A stretch of DNA of 64,000 nt from Bog-159 sp963709155 (GTDB taxonomy: Bacteria > Acidobacteriota > Terriglobia > Bryobacterales > Bryobacteraceae), in the NCBI GenBank assembly GCA_963709155.1, contig CAVPVD010000003.1, positions 496,001 to 560,000 of the forward strand, in the 5' to 3' direction. Position 1 is the first letter of the stretch; the number at the start of each line of letters is the position of its first letter. The notes below the pieces were generated by a model. It saw only the letters and a program-made list of their open reading frames with translations. It was not told the DNA's origin and ran no database searches. The position numbers and the translations under genes were made by a program. Of the stretch, positions 9,170 through 18,716 are shown in pieces.

Positions 9170-12100
9170 ATGCGGATTTTACCTTTTCTGTTTGCGGCCA
9201 CCGAGGTTGTGCTGCACAATTTCGCGGGGCCACCGGCGACGGGCGCTGATCCCATCGCGGGCCTGGCGAGCGACGCGGCGGGCAATCTCTACGGGACTAC
9301 CCCGGACGGTGGGGCGGGGAACTCCGGTGTTGTATTCAAAATCAATCCAGCGGGCGGCGAGACGGTGCTTTATAGCTTCACGGGCGGCGCCGACGGAGGA
9401 TCTCCGCAGGCGGGGGTGACTCTGGATTCCGCGGGAAACATCTACGGGACAACCAGCGCAGGCGGCGGTAAGGCGGGCGCGGGCGTGGTATTCAAATTAG
9501 ATCCATCCGGGCACGAGACCGTGCTCTACGCCTTCACGGGCGGCGCCGACGGGAGCGCGCCCTACGCGGGCGTGATCCGCGACGCTTCGGGCAACCTCTA
9601 TGGGACGACGCGCTACGGCGGCGCCATGGGTTTAGGCACCGTGTATAAGCTTGACACCAGCGGTCATGAGACGGCGCTGTACAGCTTCAAAGGCGGCACC
9701 GACGGATACGGGCCGATGAGCGGACTGGTTCTGGATCCCGCGGGCAACCTTTATGGAACTATGGCCACCGCCAACGGGTGCAACTGCTCGGGGATCGTAT
9801 ACAAGGTGGATCCGAGCGGCAACCAGACTATCCTGTACAGTTTCACGGACGCAGTCCACGGAGGTTTTCCTAGCGGCGGACTGATCATCGATGCGGCGGG
9901 CAACCTTTACGGGACGGCCTCATTTGGCGGCATCATTGGTTCCTTAGTGGCTTCCGGCGTAGTGTATAGAGTCAGTCCAAGCGGCCAGGAGACCGTGTTA
10001 TACACGTTCAGCGGCGGCGCGGACGGCGGCGGCCCTTACGGAGGCGTGATCGCGGACGCGGCAGGCAATCTGTATGGGACCGCGGGCGGCGGCCAGGGCA
10101 CTGGGAGTACGGGGCTGATCTTCAAGCTGGACACGAGCGGTCACGAGACCGTGCTGTACAGTTTCACAAGCGCGGCGAACGGGGCGGGTCCGAGTGGAGG
10201 GCTGCTGCTGGGTCCGGCCGGCCAGATCTACGGCACTACCCACAGCGGCGGCGCGGCTGCGGCTGGGACCGTATTTGCAGTGGCGAACGGCAATGAGACC
10301 GTGCTTTGCAACTTCTCAAGCGAGGCTGACGGATACAATCCGAATGCCGGCTTGACCAGCGACCCGGCCGGCAATTTCTACGGGACGACGTTGTACGGCG
10401 GCACGGGGAATGCGGGGGTGGTGTTCAAGCTGGATGCGACCGGTCAAGAAACCGTGCTGCACAGTTTCACGGGAGGACTGGATGGAGCGAACCCGTATGC
10501 GGGGATAACACTGGATGCGGCGGGCAATCTTTACGGGACCACTTTTCGGGGCGGTTCGGGCAATGGGGTGGTTTACAAGCTCGATCCCAGCGGCACGGAG
10601 ATAGTGCTCTATACGTTCACCGGGGGTGCGGACGGCGGCTTCCCGTATGGGAACATCACGCTGGATGCGGCGGGCAACCTCTACGGGACGACTTACTCCG
10701 GCGGCGGCGCCAGCGGTGCGGGCGTGGTGTTTAAGCTGGACCCAAGCGGAAACGAAACCGTATTGTTCAACGGCGGAGGGAACGGATCGAGCGATTTCCA
10801 AAGCCCCACATCGGGAGTGATTTTCGATGCGGCAGGCAACCTTTACGGGACGACTTACAACGGCGACAGCGTTTATAAGCTGGACCCGGCCGGGAACGAA
10901 TCGGTGCTGTACGCTTTCGGCAGCGGACCGAATGACGGCATCAATCCGTGGGCGGGCGTGATTTTCGACGCGGCCGGCAATCTATATGGGACCACCTTAG
11001 AGGATGGCGCGGGCCGGTGGGGCACGGTATACAAGCTGGATCCATCTGGGAAAGAAACGGTACTTTACGGCTTCCGGGGGCAAAACGATGGAGGCACGCC
11101 TTACGCCGGCGTCATTCCGGATTCGTCCGGCAACCTTTATGGGACGACCTACGCCGGCGGTACGGGACAGGCGGGGGTGGTTTATAAAGTGGATTCGACC
11201 GGCCACGAGACCGTACTCTACAGCTTCACCGGCGGGGCGGATGGCGGTAAGCCGTACGGGGGACTGGTCAGCGATGCGGGCGGGAATTTATACGGCACCA
11301 CCTATGGCGGCGGAACGAATTCAGGCGGGGTGGTTTTCAAGATCGCACCGCAGTTCACCATCGCGGGCCAGGTTGCATCCGATGGAACGGCCCTCGCCGG
11401 GGTGACGATGACGCTGAGCGGCTCCGCGACCGGATCGGCGATTACGGACAACAATGGCAACTATGGGCTGGCCGCGGCGCCGGGCGGCAGCTACACGGTG
11501 ACGCCGTCGATGGTGGGGTTCACGTTTTCGCCTGCCAGCATATCGTTCACCGGCTTGAGCGCGAACCAGACCGCAAATTTCGCGGCGTCGGCGCTGAACT
11601 ATACGATCTCGGGACAGATTCTGGGGCCGGGCGGTACCGGGCTGGGCGGCGTCGGCGTACAGGCGGCCGCATACACGAACGGTACGGTCACCGATCGTGG
11701 CGGGAATTATAGCTTATCGGTTCCGGCATTCGGCAACTATACGGTCACTCCCAACCGGACGGGTTACTACTTCAGCCCCGGCAGCGTGGCATTCAACGAT
11801 TTGAGCGGTAATGAAACGGTCAACTTCCTGGGCACCAGCACGGATGCGAGCGACTTCAATCACGGCGGGAATGCGGATGTGGTGTGGCAGGACCCCACGA
11901 CCGGAGCCGCGCAGATCTGGTATTTGGGCGGATATAACGGCCTGATGGTTACCGGTTCGGCGGACGTGGTGGTGGCGAACTCGTGGCGCATCGCAGGGAT
12001 CGGCGATTTCAATCGGGACGGCTCGCCGGACCTGCTGTGGCAGGATCCGGTCAGCGGGGCCTTGCAAGTCTGGTATCTCGGGGGGACACTTGGCAATACG

Positions 12101-12616
12101 TTCGTTTCCGCGGCTACGATTGCGGGGCGCAGTACGTGGAAGGTGGTTTCGGTGGCGGATTTCAACCGCGACGGATATCCCGACCTGCTGTGGCAGGACC
12201 CCAAGTCGGGCGCGGCGCAGATCTGGTATCTGGGGGGAGCGCAGGGGACGCAGTTGTTGGGAGCGGCCAACGTGGAAGTGGGCAACGCGTGGCGGATTGC
12301 CGGCGCCGCCGATTTCAACGGGGACGGAGTTCCGGATGTCGTGTGGCAGGACCCGGTGAGCGGCACGGTGCAGGTCTGGTATATGGGCGGCACGACGGTG
12401 GGCGCGGAAGGCAGCCGGGTGCAGTCCACCGGGAACCTGGCGGTGAATCCGTGGCGGGTGGCGGCCCTGGCGATATTCAATCCGGGCGGCGGCCAGCCGC
12501 AGATGGTGTTTCAAGATCCGGTTTCCGGCAGCGCGGAAGTTCTCACGCAAACATTTCTCCCGGTCTATGTGGATCTCAGCGGAGCGAACTCATGGGTGAT
12601 CGCCGGTCCGCACTAA
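9170..12616 (+). CDS. GloVer-repeat / carboxypeptidase-regulatory / FG-GAP fusion protein
   Basis: 1148-aa protein made of three modules. Residues about 10-725 hold some 14 repeats with the pattern GNLYGTT..GG....GVV(F/Y)K(L/I)DPSG.ETVLYSFTGG.DG..P, the choice-anchored tandem GloVer repeat (TIGR03803). Residues about 728-890 are two carboxypeptidase-regulatory-like beta-sandwiches (FTIAGQV.., YTISGQI..). Residues about 893-1148 are FG-GAP-like repeats homologous to the protein at 2056-3408. The ATG at 9170 leaves only a very short hydrophobic leader (MRILPFLFAA), so export is likely but the start is uncertain. It probably acts at the cell surface as an adhesion or binding protein. Its 3' end overlaps the convergent radical SAM gene by 27 bp. 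Confidence 0.8.
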   Translation: MRILPFLFAATEVVLHNFAGPPATGADPIAGLASDAAGNLYGTTPDGGAGNSGVVFKINPAGGETVLYSFTGGADGGSPQAGVTLDSAGNIYGTTSAGGGKAGAGVVFKLDPSGHETVLYAFTGGADGSAPYAGVIRDASGNLYGTTRYGGAMGLGTVYKLDTSGHETALYSFKGGTDGYGPMSGLVLDPAGNLYGTMATANGCNCSGIVYKVDPSGNQTILYSFTDAVHGGFPSGGLIIDAAGNLYGTASFGGIIGSLVASGVVYRVSPSGQETVLYTFSGGADGGGPYGGVIADAAGNLYGTAGGGQGTGSTGLIFKLDTSGHETVLYSFTSAANGAGPSGGLLLGPAGQIYGTTHSGGAAAAGTVFAVANGNETVLCNFSSEADGYNPNAGLTSDPAGNFYGTTLYGGTGNAGVVFKLDATGQETVLHSFTGGLDGANPYAGITLDAAGNLYGTTFRGGSGNGVVYKLDPSGTEIVLYTFTGGADGGFPYGNITLDAAGNLYGTTYSGGGASGAGVVFKLDPSGNETVLFNGGGNGSSDFQSPTSGVIFDAAGNLYGTTYNGDSVYKLDPAGNESVLYAFGSGPNDGINPWAGVIFDAAGNLYGTTLEDGAGRWGTVYKLDPSGKETVLYGFRGQNDGGTPYAGVIPDSSGNLYGTTYAGGTGQAGVVYKVDSTGHETVLYSFTGGADGGKPYGGLVSDAGGNLYGTTYGGGTNSGGVVFKIAPQFTIAGQVASDGTALAGVTMTLSGSATGSAITDNNGNYGLAAAPGGSYTVTPSMVGFTFSPASISFTGLSANQTANFAASALNYTISGQILGPGGTGLGGVGVQAAAYTNGTVTDRGGNYSLSVPAFGNYTVTPNRTGYYFSPGSVAFNDLSGNETVNFLGTSTDASDFNHGGNADVVWQDPTTGAAQIWYLGGYNGLMVTGSADVVVANSWRIAGIGDFNRDGSPDLLWQDPVSGALQVWYLGGTLGNTFVSAATIAGRSTWKVVSVADFNRDGYPDLLWQDPKSGAAQIWYLGGAQGTQLLGAANVEVGNAWRIAGAADFNGDGVPDVVWQDPVSGTVQVWYMGGTTVGAEGSRVQSTGNLAVNPWRVAALAIFNPGGGQPQMVFQDPVSGSAEVLTQTFLPVYVDLSGANSWVIAGPH

Positions 12617-13930
12617 GCCGGGGTCGTTCCACCAGACTCCGCCCGACGCGGCGATCTTTTCGAGGATCTGATCTTTGGTCAACTCGCGAATGATTTGGCA
12701 GCGGCCCGCGCCCGCGAATTCATCCGCGCACGTGTCGAGCGATTTATGGAAGCAGTCGCCGGCACAGTTCCACCGGGCGAAGCATCCGCTGCAATAGTCG
12801 CGGTGGTCGACGGTCTGCGCGCGAAGGTCCGTATAAATCCGCTGGTCGAATTCGTAGCCAGTGGCGGACGCGGCAGGGCGGCCATAGAAGAACCGCTCTG
12901 CGAATGGCTGGCGCTCGTCGGCCACCTCGTGGCAGGCGCTGATATTGCCGCTGGGCGAGACACAGAAATTGTCGTGGGCTACGCCGCAGAAGCGGTTGGT
13001 GACCGTGCCCAAGCGGGCGCCGGAGAAACGCAGCAGACGGGCAGCCTTGGCGGAAGTGCGGCGGGCCGCGCGAAACGCCTCGACAAACGCGGCGGTCTCG
13101 GCGGTGGCTTGGTCGCGGCCGCGGCCCATGCGGTACACGGGTTCCACCTGGATGGCGCGCGGGCGGAATCGGCGGCAGAGGTAGGCGACGGACTGGGGAA
13201 GGCGGGGCAGCGATTCCGCGGTGGCGGTCATGCGGATCGAATAGCGGAAGCCGGCGCGGTCGAAAGCGCGTAAGGTAGTGAGGACCGCGGCGCTCGATCC
13301 CCGGCCGGAGGCCAGACTGCGGTTGGCATCCTGCACTTCGGGCAGACCGTCGCAGGATACCGTCGCGCCATCCAGGTGGGAGACGAGCCACTGGCGCTGG
13401 GCACCGGTCAGGACGCCATTGGTGGTCAGCGAACTGCGCAGCCGCAATCCGTTCCGCTGGGCCACGCCGCGGGCGTAAAGATGCGATTCCTGGAGCAAGG
13501 TCCAGTGGCGGGTGGGCTCTCCGGCGCCGTGATAATCGACTTCGAAGGACGATTCGCCGGCAGCCGCCGCGTTGGCCGCGGCAAAGTCGATGGCGCGGCG
13601 GGCGGTTTCCGGGTGCATAAACATGGCGGGCGCGTCGCCCGAGGCGGCATAGCAGTATACGCAGCGCAGGTTGCAGGCACTGGTCAGAAGGAGCGTGACC
13701 ACGCGCGGCCGCGGCGGTCCGGTGAGATGTGCCGCGGGTGTTTGTTCAGGCTGGCCGCCGATGATTCCGGTTTTCCGCAGCCACGGCTCGACGCCGGGGG
13801 CGATGGGCAGCGCGCGATTCTGGAGAAAGCTCACCAGGGCAGCGTTGCCTATCAGGGCGGCTTTTCTGAGCGGGGCGTATATCAGGTATTCGGATTCGTT
13901 TAGGGGCAATACGAATAGTTCGGTGGCCAT
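12590..13930 (-). CDS. Radical SAM/SPASM domain protein
   Basis: 446-aa cytoplasmic radical SAM enzyme; start ATG at 13930 (MATELFVLPLNESEY). Residues 86-93 are CNLRCVYC, the 4Fe-4S/SAM motif, preceded by VVTLLLTSA. The GAGEPT stretch is the usual GGEP-type element. The C-terminal SPASM region has CGVAHDNFCVSPSGNISACHE and DYCSGCFARWNCAGDCFHKS, with enough cysteines for two auxiliary clusters. SPASM enzymes mature peptides or act as sulfatase maturases. No sulfatase or obvious short precursor peptide lies next to it, so the substrate is unknown. The first 40 residues resemble the N-terminal substrate-recognition region of peptide maturases (weak). Confidence 0.85.
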   Translation of the reverse strand: MATELFVLPLNESEYLIYAPLRKAALIGNAALVSFLQNRALPIAPGVEPWLRKTGIIGGQPEQTPAAHLTGPPRPRVVTLLLTSACNLRCVYCYAASGDAPAMFMHPETARRAIDFAAANAAAAGESSFEVDYHGAGEPTRHWTLLQESHLYARGVAQRNGLRLRSSLTTNGVLTGAQRQWLVSHLDGATVSCDGLPEVQDANRSLASGRGSSAAVLTTLRAFDRAGFRYSIRMTATAESLPRLPQSVAYLCRRFRPRAIQVEPVYRMGRGRDQATAETAAFVEAFRAARRTSAKAARLLRFSGARLGTVTNRFCGVAHDNFCVSPSGNISACHEVADERQPFAERFFYGRPAASATGYEFDQRIYTDLRAQTVDHRDYCSGCFARWNCAGDCFHKSLDTCADEFAGAGRCQIIRELTKDQILEKIAASGGVWWNDPGLVRTGDHP

Positions 13931-13968
13931 CCTTAAGCAAATGTTAGCAGAGGGGCTGGCCGCTTGCC

Positions 13969-14260
13969 CGTGGCGCACGCTTGAGCGTGCCGGCGGGACT
14001 TTTAAGTCCCGCTAGCGGTCTTCGGTGACAGCCCAGCCCAACATTCGCCAGACGCCCCCAACGGCAAACCGCCCCGCGCAGGCTGCGCCTGGAGGGCGGC
14101 CAATCGTGGCCGCAGCCGGCTTTCCAGCCGGCTTAGCCGCCTGAAAAAGGCGGCTGCGCGCATGATTGCCCGCCCCACCGTGTTTTCGACGGTGCCCCAA
14201 GCGGGTCTCGCCGCTGGTTCACCCGCATCCGCGGGGGCTCTCGCTGAAGCGTGCGCCACG
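13969..14260. repeat. Repeat cluster: family A (inverted), family B, half family A
   Basis: The gap of 353 bp before the sigma factor gene is nearly all repeats. Family A occurs in reverse orientation at 13969-14012. Family B-like hairpins (GCCGGCTTTCCAGCCGGC, GCCGCCTGAAAAAGGCGGC) lie at about 14090-14180. A half unit of A (GCTGAAGCGTGCGCCACG) sits at 14243-14260, only about 24 bp before the sigma factor start. No other gene is seen in it. Confidence 0.75.
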
Positions 14261-14283
14261 GCCAGGATCGGCTATGATACAGG

Positions 14284-14841
14284 ATGACTCCCATGCCCGC
14301 AGGGGAAAATGTGACGCGCCTGCTAAAGGACTGGCGCGCTGGTGACTCACTCGCTCTGGATCAACTGGTCCCGATCGTCTACGAATCGCTGCGCACGATT
14401 GCGGGCCGGTGCCTGCGCTCCGAAGACCCCAATACGCTATCCGCCACTGTCCTGGTGCACGAAGCCTATCTCCGGCTGATGAACGCGGATGTGGATTGGA
14501 ACGATCGTTTGCATTTTTACGCCGTTTCGGCGCGCGTCATGCGCCGCATCGTGATCGATCATGCGCGCGACCAAAGCCGCCTGAAACGGGGCGGAAGCGC
14601 GCCGGTAACCCTGGATACCGCCGTGGTCGTGGGCGCGCCGCAGCCGCGGGCCTTGCTGGAGTTGGATGAGGCCCTGAGCCGGCTGGCCGAGCACGATCCG
14701 CGCAAAAGCGACATCGTGGAACTTTTATTCTTCGGCGGCATGACTTATGACGAAGTCGGCGAGGTGCTGGGCATCTCCAAAGCGACCGTGGACCGGGAAC
14801 TGCGGCTGGCGAAAGCGTGGCTGCACCGCGAACTGACGTGA
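14284..14841 (+). CDS. ECF sigma factor (acidobacterial/planctomycetal type)
   Basis: 185-aa RNA polymerase sigma factor of the TIGR02999 type. Region 2 has LVPIVYESLRTIAGRCLRSED and LVHEAYLRLM; the linker has VDWNDRLHFYAVSARVMRRIVIDHARDQSRLKRGG; region 4 has LFFGGMTYDEVGEVLGISKATVDRELRLAKAWLHREL. An in-frame ATG at 14284 is used; a second Met at residue 4 is possible. The kinase gene follows 13 bp downstream. Sigma/kinase pairs of this kind are widespread in Acidobacteria, and the kinase or its products are thought to control the sigma factor (family knowledge; not shown here). Confidence 0.9.
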   Translation: MTPMPAGENVTRLLKDWRAGDSLALDQLVPIVYESLRTIAGRCLRSEDPNTLSATVLVHEAYLRLMNADVDWNDRLHFYAVSARVMRRIVIDHARDQSRLKRGGSAPVTLDTAVVVGAPQPRALLELDEALSRLAEHDPRKSDIVELLFFGGMTYDEVGEVLGISKATVDRELRLAKAWLHRELT

Positions 14842-14854
14842 TCGAGGCGCGCTT

Positions 14855-17668
14855 TTGACACCGCAACCCGCCGCCGATCGCTGGAAACGCCTGGAGGCGC
14901 TGTTCAACGAGGCGCTCGAACGCACCGCGACCGCACGCGCCGCCTTCCTGGATCACGCCTGCGCCGGCGACGAAGAATTACGGCACGAACTCGAAGACCT
15001 GTTGCGCCACACCGACGCCACGCTTTCCGCCTTCCGGGAGCCCTTGCACGATGCCATGCGGCAGGTTTCGGCGAAAGGCCGGCGCATCGGCCCGTTCCGG
15101 TTGGTACGCCTGCTCTCCGAGGGCGGTATGGGTGCGGTCTATCTGGCGGAACGCGCGGACGATGAGTACACGCAGCAAGTGGCCATTAAGCTGATGCGCA
15201 CGGGACTCGGCCAGGATCCCGCGATGTTGCGCCGCTTCCGCACGGAGCGGCAGATCCTGGCCGATCTGAATCATCCCTACATCGCCCGCCTGCTCGATGG
15301 CGGCACCACGCCCGAAGGCTGGCCATACCTGGTGATGGAGTTTATCGACGGCTCCCCCATCGATCAATATTGCGCGGCGCAAGCGCTCACCATCGACGGC
15401 CGGTTGCAGTTGTTTCTGAAGGTGTGCGCGGCGGTCGAATATGCGCACCTGAACCATGTCATTCATCGCGACCTGAAACCCGCCAACATTCTGGTCTCGA
15501 CAAACGGCACACCGAAGCTGTTGGATTTCGGCATCGCCAAGCTTTGGGAACCGGAATCCGCTGAAGGCGGCTCGCCTACGCATCAGACCGCCCGGTTCAT
15601 GACGCCCGCCTACGCCAGCCCCGAGCAGATGCGCGGCGAGCCCCTGACGCAAGCGACCGATATCTACTCCCTCGGTACCGTGCTCTACCAACTCATTACG
15701 GGGAACCGTCCGGTGGCGCGCGGGCCGAGCACTCCGGTTGAGTTGGACGGCCTGATCCGCGACGCTCAGCCGCCGCCTGTGGCCCCGGCAGGCCGGGCAA
15801 TGCCGCCCGGGCTGGACCGCATCGTCGAAACGGCGCTGCGCTACAATCCCACGGAACGCTATGGCTCCGTGGTGGAATTCTCCGATGGCGTCCGCGCCTA
15901 CCTGAACGGCCGCGACCTTGGCCGCCCACGGGCTCTTTCCCTTTCAGGCGCCAGGATCGCACTGGCGGCGCTGCTGCTGGCGCTCGCGTGCGGCGCGGCC
16001 CTCTATTTTGCCCGGCGCTCGAATCCGCCGGCGGCCGACTTCAATTCCATGAAGATGACCCGTCTGACCGCCCGCGGCGATGTCACCGCGGCGGCCGTCT
16101 CGGCGGATGGAAGGTTCGTCGCATACACAGTGAACGACGAGAACCAGGGAAGCATCTGGCTGTCGCAGCCCATCGCCAACACCGAATTGCGCATGCTGGG
16201 TCCGGAACCGGCCTCCTATCGTTCGCCGCAGTTTTCGCCCGATGGAGATTTTCTTTATTACGTGCGCCGCGATGCGGACTCACCCGCGACCCTCTACCGT
16301 CTGCCCATTCTAGGCGGCGGGGCGCGGCCGGTGTATCCGGGCGCGGGCGAAGAATTCGCGCTGGCCCCGGATGGTAAACAGTTCGCCTTCCTGCGCGTCG
16401 ACCCGTTACGCGGCGAGGCCACCGTAACCGTGGCCGGTCTGGATGGAAATGCGGCGCGGACCATTGCCGTGCGCCGGCGCCCCGCCTACTTCGCGCCGCA
16501 CGGCATCGCATGGTCCCCCGACAGCCGCTCGATCGCCTGCTTTGGCGGCGACTCTTCGTTCTATACGCCCGAAGCATTCCGCATCGTGACCATTGAAGCC
16601 GCCAGCGGACGTCAACGGGTGTTGACGGCCAAAGCCTGGGAGGCCTATGGCGGCATTTCCTGGCCCGGCGACGGACGCGGCCTGATCGTGAGCGCCAGCG
16701 AGGAGTATGAGGACGGCTTTCAAATCTGGCGCGTCGATTATCCCAGCGGCGAGACGCGGCGGGTGACCAACGACCTCGGAAACTACCGGTCCGTGGGTTG
16801 CACCCGGGATGCCCGAACCATCGTGGCCGTGGATGCCGAAAAGCCCGCGCGAATTTGGGTCGCCTCCCTATCCGATCCGGATCGCGCCACGCCCGCCTCG
16901 CCCCCCGATATCCGGGGCATGGGAAACGTGGCCTGGGATGCCCAGGGAGGCATCCTTTATACGGCCTCCCACGGGGGCGCGCGAAGCATCTGGCGGGCCA
17001 GCCCCGACGGAGGATCCGCCCGTGAGGTGACCCGCTTTCCCGGTTTCAAAGACGAAGTCTCGGCTACCCCGGATGGCCGCTATCTGCTCTATTCCTCCGG
17101 CGGAAAAATCTGGCGCGTCGACGCCGATGGCAGCCATCCCAAACAGATCACACATGGCGCCCTGGATGTGCATCCGTCGGCTTCGCCGGACAGCCGTTCG
17201 GTGGTCTACGGGTCCTTCCCGATATGGTCCCCCGCCATCGGCGGCAAGCCCGAAGTTTGGCGCGTTTCGATCGATGGCGGAGCCGCTGCGCCACTGGTGG
17301 AACACGCCAGTTCGATGCCCCAGGTGTCTCCGGACGGCAACTCGCTCGCCTACTTGAGGGACAACCCGGGCGCCCCGCCCGACGGCATCGCCATCGGGCC
17401 GTTTGCGGGCGGGAAGCCGCGGCGCGTCTTCGATATTCCCTTGCAGGTCGTACAATGGGCGCCCGACGGACGCAGCCTGATTTTCCAGAAATCCGAGCAC
17501 GGCGTCGGCAATCTTTGGCGGCAGCCCGTCAGTGGCGGCGCCCCCACGCAGTTGACCCATTTCACTACCGAGGAAATCTTCAATTTCGCGGTGCGGCGCG
17601 ATGGCCGGCTGGCGATCCTTCGCGGACACACTCTCAACGACGTGGTGTCTATCCGTGATGCGCATTGA
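14855..17668 (+). CDS. Ser/Thr protein kinase with C-terminal PD40 beta-propeller
   Basis: 937-aa transmembrane kinase. TTG start at 14855, with GAGG 8 bp upstream, 13 bp after the sigma factor stop. An N-terminal helical region (1-75) precedes a Hanks-type kinase: LLSEGGMGAVYLAE (P-loop), VAIKLM (catalytic Lys near 111), VIHRDLKPANIL (near 203), LLDFGIAKL, and ASPEQMRGEPLTQATDIYSLGTVLYQLITG. One transmembrane helix (about 362-385) is followed by an extracytoplasmic six- or seven-bladed TolB/PD40 propeller (395-930; repeats such as FSPDGDFLYYVRRD, WSPDSRSIACFGG, WAPDGRSLIFQKS). It probably senses an external ligand. Part of the 3' end (17546 onward) is duplicated at 19945. Confidence 0.92.
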   Translation: MTPQPAADRWKRLEALFNEALERTATARAAFLDHACAGDEELRHELEDLLRHTDATLSAFREPLHDAMRQVSAKGRRIGPFRLVRLLSEGGMGAVYLAERADDEYTQQVAIKLMRTGLGQDPAMLRRFRTERQILADLNHPYIARLLDGGTTPEGWPYLVMEFIDGSPIDQYCAAQALTIDGRLQLFLKVCAAVEYAHLNHVIHRDLKPANILVSTNGTPKLLDFGIAKLWEPESAEGGSPTHQTARFMTPAYASPEQMRGEPLTQATDIYSLGTVLYQLITGNRPVARGPSTPVELDGLIRDAQPPPVAPAGRAMPPGLDRIVETALRYNPTERYGSVVEFSDGVRAYLNGRDLGRPRALSLSGARIALAALLLALACGAALYFARRSNPPAADFNSMKMTRLTARGDVTAAAVSADGRFVAYTVNDENQGSIWLSQPIANTELRMLGPEPASYRSPQFSPDGDFLYYVRRDADSPATLYRLPILGGGARPVYPGAGEEFALAPDGKQFAFLRVDPLRGEATVTVAGLDGNAARTIAVRRRPAYFAPHGIAWSPDSRSIACFGGDSSFYTPEAFRIVTIEAASGRQRVLTAKAWEAYGGISWPGDGRGLIVSASEEYEDGFQIWRVDYPSGETRRVTNDLGNYRSVGCTRDARTIVAVDAEKPARIWVASLSDPDRATPASPPDIRGMGNVAWDAQGGILYTASHGGARSIWRASPDGGSAREVTRFPGFKDEVSATPDGRYLLYSSGGKIWRVDADGSHPKQITHGALDVHPSASPDSRSVVYGSFPIWSPAIGGKPEVWRVSIDGGAAAPLVEHASSMPQVSPDGNSLAYLRDNPGAPPDGIAIGPFAGGKPRRVFDIPLQVVQWAPDGRSLIFQKSEHGVGNLWRQPVSGGAPTQLTHFTTEEIFNFAVRRDGRLAILRGHTLNDVVSIRDAH

Positions 17669-17791
17669 GGCGCACAAGCCAAGAAAAACTTTTTTGCGAA
17701 CTATGAGGCGATCGATCCGGCGTTGCCGCTTTGTGAGTGAACGCAATTTGGACATCCCAAATGCGAAATAAATTGACCGGAGAAAACTAAA

Positions 17792-18661
17792 ATGACGCTC
17801 ACGCAATTCGCTTACCGCATCGTTCGCACTGCCGCTGCGGCCACCCTCTGTCTCGGTATCGCCATCACCGCCTTCGCCGCAAAAAACCCTCTGAATGAAC
17901 CGAACGGCCTGGCCGTCGATAGCAAGGGGAACCTGTATGTCGCCAACAGCGGAGGCAACAACATTCTGATGTTCAACTCCAAGTATCAGTACATGCCCGC
18001 CAAGACCATCACGCAGGGTATTTTCCATCCCACGGGCGTGGCGCTCGATCCGATGGGCAACGTCTGGGTGGCGAATTACCTCGCGGGCGAGGGCAGTATT
18101 ACCGAGTACGCCAACGGAAAACAGGTCAGCAGCGGCACCATTACCGAAGGCGTCGATTCGGCGCTGGCCATCGCCGTGGATGGCTCGGGAAACGTCTGGG
18201 TGCAGAACAACAACAGTTATGTGGATGTCTACTCGCAGCCGGTGCTGGGGCTGGGCTCGCCAATCCTTACGCAAACGTTCAATGCCGGCGGTCCGCTTTA
18301 TGGCATTTCGGTGTGGGAGAATACGGTCGTACTGGGCACTGCGTCGTCTTTCGGCGTAGACTTCGGCAACGCATTCACCACCATACAGAATGGCGTGTTC
18401 GAGGGCGTGACCAATACTTCGAACAATACCGGGCTATCCATCGCTGCCGACCATCAAGGCGGCTTCTACCTGGGTAACCTGGATGGATCGGTCAACCATA
18501 CCGTTGGCTTCAGCAATTCGCTCTTCGTGCAGTTGAGCTATGAGCCGGCGGGCACCGCGGTGGATCCGTTAAACGAGCGGATATACTTCTCCTGCTTTGA
18601 GTGCAACTACGTCCAAGCGTACAGCATCACCACCGGCCAGCTCCTCGAAACCATCCAGTAA
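17792..18661 (+). CDS. Secreted NHL-like beta-propeller protein, copy 1
   Basis: 289 aa. Signal peptide MTLTQFAYRIVRTAAAATLCLGIAITAFA, then repeats LNEPNGLAVDSKGNLYVANSGGNNILMFNS, FHPTGVALDPMGNVWVANYLAGEGSITEY and SALAIAVDGSGNVWVQNNN, typical of NHL/SMP-30-like propellers. The C-terminal half has YGISVWENTVVLG and LSIAADHQGGFYLGNLDGSVNH. Two cysteines near the end (CFEC) could form a disulphide. Shine-Dalgarno GGAG precedes the ATG. It lies 123 bp after the kinase stop and is a close paralogue of 20162-21043. A strong hairpin follows the stop. It may be a periplasmic partner of the kinase, but this rests only on position. Confidence 0.82.
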   Translation: MTLTQFAYRIVRTAAAATLCLGIAITAFAAKNPLNEPNGLAVDSKGNLYVANSGGNNILMFNSKYQYMPAKTITQGIFHPTGVALDPMGNVWVANYLAGEGSITEYANGKQVSSGTITEGVDSALAIAVDGSGNVWVQNNNSYVDVYSQPVLGLGSPILTQTFNAGGPLYGISVWENTVVLGTASSFGVDFGNAFTTIQNGVFEGVTNTSNNTGLSIAADHQGGFYLGNLDGSVNHTVGFSNSLFVQLSYEPAGTAVDPLNERIYFSCFECNYVQAYSITTGQLLETIQ

Positions 18662-18685
18662 CTACTTTGGCGCACCCCCTTCAGG

Positions 18686-18716
18686 GAACGGCGGACAGCC
18701 ACTCTGTCCGCCGTTC
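18686..18716 (+). terminator. Hairpin terminator after propeller copy 1
   Basis: Perfect 13-bp arms GAACGGCGGACAG / CTGTCCGCCGTTC with a 5-base loop, 24 bp after the stop. There is no long T run, so termination may be inefficient. The same hairpin, slightly changed, follows copy 2 at 21070-21095. Confidence 0.65.
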
